Assembly: GCA_944472135.2 (NCBI GenBank)
Contig: OX235263.1
Location: forward strand, 28,573,379 to 28,637,378
Source of the DNA: Trichobilharzia regenti
Taxonomy: Eukaryota > Platyhelminthes > Trematoda > Strigeidida > Schistosomatidae
Length of the DNA: 64,000 nt
Reading direction: 5' to 3'
The position numbers and the translations under genes were made by a program. Below the pieces are notes generated by a model that saw only the letters and a program-made list of their open reading frames with translations, was not told the DNA's origin and ran no database searches. This document shows, one piece after another, positions 60,801 through 64,000 of this stretch. Each line of letters opens with the position of its first letter. The first letter of the stretch is position 1.

Positions 60801-63664
60801 TTTCATACTCCATCCGAGGTGTATTAGGATTCGTGCAGTTAGGCTCAATTCGATGAGGCTATACGAATGGATTGTGTGAAGGACTTTCGAGCCAATCGGA
60901 ACAATGCACAACATGAGATACGTGTTTCAATTCTCCTCCTGCACAGCCGACAGTCACCATCTCCACGAAAGTGTAGACAGAGACTGAGTGCCTGTCACTG
61001 CTTTTCACATATTCTCGACAACAACGTCAACGCGTCTCCTTCCACGTGCTCATTTGCATCGGAACAACATTGTCACAGATGTCGGATATTCACTCTTCAC
61101 CATTCCACATTTGTCGATTTCGTCACCCGCTCATTGAGTGAGAGGTGCAGGTGGCATCTCCATATTCACGGCCACTTCTGATATGAAAGTCACTCTGCGT
61201 CTTTGTTGTGTAGTTCTCATGGGCTTCATATTGTCGTGACCATCCCACTGTGTCAATCTCCTTATCAAGTGTGGCTACAAATTTCGTGGTGTGCATAGCG
61301 ATTCCACAAAGATTTCGTCAGTTTCTGAGCTGATGCACACTGTGCTTGTCTGAATCATTTCGTGGAAGGGACACACGCTGCGCCGTTAACGGGACACCTG
61401 AACTCTCAGTAGACTGGAATGCAGGCGATTTGTGGAAGTCGATACGGTGAAGACTGGAATTCAAGTGCAACAACCACTCGGTGTGAGCAGAGACCAGCGT
61501 TGCATCGCTCAGTCTGCATACTGTCATACATGGTTGTGATCACTGATTAACTGTCGTGTTCGTCTCCACTCAAACGTCACGTCCCGTATATTTTCTAACG
61601 AATTCGCACCTATCTTTGGTTTCCCCCACTAGTGAACGTCGATGAGGAAGAGGTGATCTTTGGTGGGCCTTACAATCTGAAATTTATCGTATTCGAGATT
61701 TTGTGACGTGAATTCTGCATGTCATACATCTATAAAAATACAATGAATAGCGTATTCTAACACTCGAGGATTGGTTTCTCTTATTTTTAGGGGTGAAGAA
61801 TTATTATCCTAGCAAGTGCTATAATAAAAGTGAGAAGGAAGAAATCTTTTCCACTGTTCACCTTTACCCATAGTCTGAAGGCAAATGTGCGATATCAGTG
61901 AGCGGAAATGCTGAGTGCTCTCCGTGAAATCTGACCTGTGATAATTAGTTGGACAATATGTGTGAGGAGAAAGTCAGGTGCTCGTGTGTGGAGCAGACTA
62001 GTGACGTGAGGCTGAAAATGCGAATGGAATTGTGTGTGAGCATCATGGATGACACACAGGCTCACATGCAATTTAAAATGTGAGTATATGAATATTGTGG
62101 ATTCAGGTGAATATCCAGACCATGTGAAAGGAAGACAGTTCATGTGTATTGCCGAGGCACGAGCAAGAAACATAGACGGTTTTGTGTGTTCCACATTGGT
62201 GTGAGGGACTGTGACAAATCTGGCAGTCACTGTGGAAGTCATATTCCGACTCTGGTGCTATTTAAGATACTGTTTATTTTCAATCTCTTTCATTTCAGTG
62301 AAGAAAAATATTGTTGAAGAAACAACAACACAAAGTGAGTTTTGTGAGTACGTGAATTTATTCGACTTGACGTGAGACAACACCCTCGTCTCTTTAATTC
62401 AGACTCAGTCAGATTATCTTGATGATCTGCGAAGTGCATATTTGAAGTTTATCACTTCAGTGGTGTGACAACTGATCAGACGTCTGTCCTATTTCTCTTC
62501 TGACAGATCTGCCAGCCACCGAACCCACAAAACCAGAAAAAGTTGAAGAAAAAACACCAACGAGTAAGACCTTTCAAATACTGATTGACACTGCTTAAAT
62601 CGCATTTCTACTATGTAGAACCACTTCGTGTCACATTTCATACTCCATCCGAGGTGTATTAGGATTCGTGCAGTTAGGCTCAATTCGATGAGGCTATACG
62701 AATGGATTGTGTGAAGGACTTTCGAGCCAATCGGAACAATGCACAACATGAGATACGTGTTTCAATTCTCCTCCTGCACAGCCGACAGTCACCATCTCCA
62801 CGAAAGTGTAGACAGAGACTGAGTGCCTGTCACTGCTTTTCACATATTCTCGACAACAACGTCAACGCGTCTCCTTCCACGTGCTCATTTGCATCGGAAC
62901 AACATTGTCACAGATGTCGGATATTCACTCTTCACCATTCCACATTTGTCGATTTCGTCACCCGCTCATTGAGTGAGAGGTGCAGGTGGCATCTCCATAT
63001 TCACGGCCACTTCTGATATGAAAGTCACTCTGCGTCTTTGTTGTGTAGTTCTCATGGGCTTCATATTGTCGTGACCATCCCACTGTGTCAATCTCCTTAT
63101 CAAGTGTGGCTACAAATTTCGTGGTGTGCATAGCGATTCCACAAAGATTTCGTCAGTTTCTGAGCTGATGCACACTGTGCTTGTCTGAATCATTTCGTGG
63201 AAGGGACACACGCTGCGCCGTTAACGGGACACCTGAACTCTCAGTAGACTGGAATGCAGGCGATTTGTGGAAGTCGATACGGTGGAGACTGGAATTCAAG
63301 TGCAACAACCACTCGGTGTGAGCAGAGACCAGCGTTGCATCGCTCAGTCTGCATACTGTCATACATGGTTGTGATCACTGATTAACTGTCGTGTTCGTCT
63401 CCACTCAAACGTCACGTCCCGTATATTTTCTAACGAATTCGCACCTATCTTTGGTTTCCCCCACTAGTGAACGTCGATGAGGAAGAGGTGATCTTTGGTG
63501 AGCCTTACAATCTGAAATTTATCGTATTCGAGATTTTGTGACGTGAATTCTGCATGTCATACATCTATAAAAATACAATGAATAGCGTATTCTAACACTC
63601 GAGGATTGGTTTCTCTTATTTTCAGGGGTGACGAACATTTATCCTAGCAAGTGCTATAATAAAG
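45766..63664 (+). CDS. Micro-exon gene (MEG-like) with tandem four-exon blocks; 3' end not identified
   Basis: A secreted, repeat-built protein. Exon 1 (45766-45844) encodes a signal peptide. It is followed by blocks of micro-exons of 30, 39, 36 and 57 nt, each flanked by AG and GT and all phase 1-1, so every junction keeps frame and any exon can be skipped. Nine full blocks plus exons 1-2 of a tenth are present: 39 exons, 1606 coding nt, at least 535 residues, with no stop in the joined frame. One block encodes about 54 residues: VN(I/V)DEEEV.., then GV(T/K)NIYPSKCYNK with the only Cys, then VKKNIVEETTTQ, then NLPATEPTKPEKVEEKTPT. The Thr/Glu/Lys/Pro-rich composition suggests a disordered, possibly O-glycosylated product. 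The architecture is that of schistosome MEGs (secreted from gland cells and eggs, variable by splicing; family knowledge). I cannot assign a MEG number. The joined transcript is inferred, not observed, and further micro-exons could be missed. Confidence 0.75.
45845..46983 (+). other. MEG intron 1
   Basis: About 1.14 kb between the signal exon and the first micro-exon. It holds TTATTA-rich runs near 45876-45905 and a TATATATATA run near 46590. The stretch from about 46745 to 46983 is closely repeated at 52195-52460 inside the array. The minus-strand frames here are hydrophobic shadows of AT-rich DNA. An additional micro-exon cannot be excluded. Confidence 0.6.
46984..47911 (+). CDS. MEG block 1 (exons 46984-47013, 47139-47177, 47647-47682, 47855-47911)
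   Basis: Founder-type block with distinct first exons: VNIDEGETLY and GVKNIYHTECITQ. Acceptors are CCACAAG, TTTATAG, TTTCAG and TGACAG; donors GTGAGT, GTGAGA, GTGAGT and GTAAGA. The 57-nt exon ends ACGA, so joined to block 2 it gives ATG across the junction. Confidence 0.75.
48816..49746 (+). CDS. MEG block 2 (exons 48816-48845, 48974-49012, 49482-49517, 49690-49746)
   Basis: Standard-type block: VNVDEEEVIF (first residue Met because of the preceding A), GVTNIYPSKCYNK, then the shared third and fourth exons. Acceptors CACTAG and TTTTCAG, donors GTGAGC and GTGAGA. Confidence 0.75.
50650..51580 (+). CDS. MEG block 3 (exons 50650-50679, 50808-50846, 51316-51351, 51524-51580)
   Basis: As block 2, except the 57-nt exon ends CCTACGG|GTAAGA instead of CCAACGA|GTAAGA. 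Its last base is therefore G and the next block begins with Val, matching the founder-type exon that follows. Confidence 0.75.
52461..53388 (+). CDS. MEG block 4, mosaic (exons 52461-52490, 52616-52654, 53124-53159, 53332-53388)
   Basis: The first two exons are identical in type to block 1 (VNIDEGETLY; GVKNIYHTECITQ) and so is the preceding intron back to about 52190. There the standard unit breaks off at GAGCTGATGCA and joins AACAAAACAAAAGCAC repeats. The third and fourth exons are of the shared type. This junction explains the 1808-bp spacing. Confidence 0.75.
54293..55223 (+). CDS. MEG block 5 (exons 54293-54322, 54451-54489, 54959-54994, 55167-55223)
   Basis: Standard type, all splice sites consensus. 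From here the following units keep an exact 1835-bp spacing. Confidence 0.75.
56128..57058 (+). CDS. MEG block 6 (exons 56128-56157, 56286-56324, 56794-56829, 57002-57058)
   Basis: Standard type. It shares with block 5 a few intron variants (for example TTTCATTTCTCC against TTTCAATTCTCC in the long intron before blocks 6 and 7), so neighbouring blocks share duplication history. Confidence 0.75.
57963..58893 (+). CDS. MEG block 7 (exons 57963-57992, 58121-58159, 58629-58664, 58837-58893)
   Basis: Standard type, splice sites intact. Confidence 0.75.
59798..60728 (+). CDS. MEG block 8, splice-altered (exons 59798-59827, 59956-59994, 60464-60499, 60672-60728)
   Basis: Differs from the standard in four places. 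The first donor is GTGGGC, not GTGAGC. The second exon encodes GVKNYYPSKCYNK after acceptor TTTTTAG. The fourth exon acceptor is TGACTG in place of TGACAG, so the normal AG is lost. The next AG (GCCAG, ending 60680) would give an exon nine bases shorter and still in frame; otherwise the exon is skipped, also in frame. Confidence 0.65.
61633..62563 (+). CDS. MEG block 9 (exons 61633-61662, 61791-61829, 62299-62334, 62507-62563)
   Basis: Shares with block 8 the GTGGGC donor and the GVKNYYPSKCYNK exon, but has the normal TGACAG acceptor for the fourth exon. The second exon ends AAAA|GTGAGA rather than AAAG|GTGAGA, which would change the first residue of the next exon from Val to Met. Confidence 0.7.
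63468..63664 (+). CDS. MEG block 10, first two exons only (63468-63497, 63626-63664)
   Basis: Standard-type exons with normal splice sites (GTGAGC, TTTTCAG). The unit is cut at about 63877, before the third and fourth exons, and unrelated AT-rich sequence follows. Either the gene resumes beyond the window or this block is the broken end of the array. Confidence 0.65.
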
Positions 63665-63876
63665 GTGAGAAGGAAGAAATCTTTTCCACTGTTCACCTTT
63701 ACCCATAGTCTGAAGGCAAATGTGCGATATCAGTGAGCGGAAATGCTGAGTGCTTTCCGTGAAATCTGACCTGTGATAATTAGTTGGACAATATGTGTGA
63801 GGAGAAAGTCAGGTGCTCGTGTGTGGAGCAGACTAGTGACGTGAGGCTGAAAATGCGAATGGAAATGTGTGTGAGC

Positions 63877-64000
63877 CTTATTGTTATACTTATGGTTGAT
63901 TGTGTTTCCCGGTTTCATCCATTTTTTTGTGCGTCTGCTTCTTTTTCTCGATAGCATATTTGTTTATTTTAATTTCATATTTTCGGTCTGTTTTTCCCAA
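63877..64000. other. Sequence beyond array break
   Basis: After GGAAATGTGTGTGAGC the unit sequence ATCATGGATGACACACAGG is replaced by CTTATTGTTATACTTATGG and T-rich DNA that matches nothing else in the window. It may be an inserted element or the true array edge. Confidence 0.5.

Larger units (their letters stand above)
46745..63876 (+). repeat. Array 2: ~1835-bp tandem units carrying the MEG micro-exon blocks
   Basis: Spacing between equivalent points is 1834, 1835, 1808 and then 1835 bp repeatedly. Introns are as similar as exons, so the array is recently expanded or homogenised. Within a unit the four exons are separated by introns of about 128, 469 and 172 bp, with about 904 bp to the next block. 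The 104-codon plus frame in the long intron, and the 69-, 86- and 115-codon minus frames, recur in most units but show no domain and no bias beyond the general identity; I do not call them genes. The array breaks off at about 63877. Confidence 0.92.

Noticed and set aside
24642..64000. Tandem repeats as a CRISPR-like array
   Set aside because: Units are kilobase-long with no short repeat/unique spacer alternation; the genome is eukaryotic.

Overview
The window reads as nuclear DNA of a blood fluke (Schistosoma or a close relative). It is AT-rich, has no prokaryotic gene organisation, and is packed with fluke-type retroelements: an LTR gag-protease element, a CR1-like non-LTR element, two Penelope-like GIY-YIG fragments and a BEL/Pao remnant. 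It also holds a gene with the hallmark structure of schistosome micro-exon genes (MEGs): a signal-peptide first exon followed by very short, symmetric phase-1 exons. The genus is an inference from this combination; the species cannot be told from the sequence alone.

Layout. Bases 1-4247 hold two tandem copies of a short LTR element encoding only gag plus protease, sharing LTRs. Bases 4248-6750 hold dispersed repeats, including a 1.1 kb repeat that recurs at 19.5 kb. Bases 6750-13430 hold a broken minus-strand CR1-like retrotransposon, split near its 3' end by a palindromic Penelope-like insertion with a 14-bp target duplication. Bases 13430-15420 hold short tandem repeats and a BEL/Pao gag remnant. 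Bases 15.4-24.6 kb are mostly dispersed repeats, a second Penelope endonuclease remnant and simple repeats.

Bases 24642-42135 form a tandem array of about 7.6 copies of a 2306-2308 bp unit. Each unit carries, on the minus strand, a dead copy of a MEG signal-peptide exon with two consecutive in-frame stops. On the plus strand it carries two interrupted coding-like fragments of an unidentified gene. Segments of about 0.5 kb resembling each other lie on both sides of the array.

The most interesting locus is 45.4-63.9 kb. A TATA box and signal-peptide exon are followed by ten successive blocks. Each complete block has four micro-exons of 30, 39, 36 and 57 nt, all phase 1-1, repeated every 1808-1835 bp. 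Nine complete blocks plus the first two exons of a tenth are visible, so the predicted secreted protein is a chain of 54-residue repeats (at least 535 residues), and its 3' end is not identified. Any exon or block could be skipped without losing frame. Individual blocks show splice-site changes, a mosaic block and signs of recent duplication. No RNA genes or CRISPR arrays are seen. The functional relation suggested by the sequence is between the intact plus-strand MEG and the inverted, amplified, dead MEG first exons in the neighbouring array: they share promoter-proximal sequence and exon structure.
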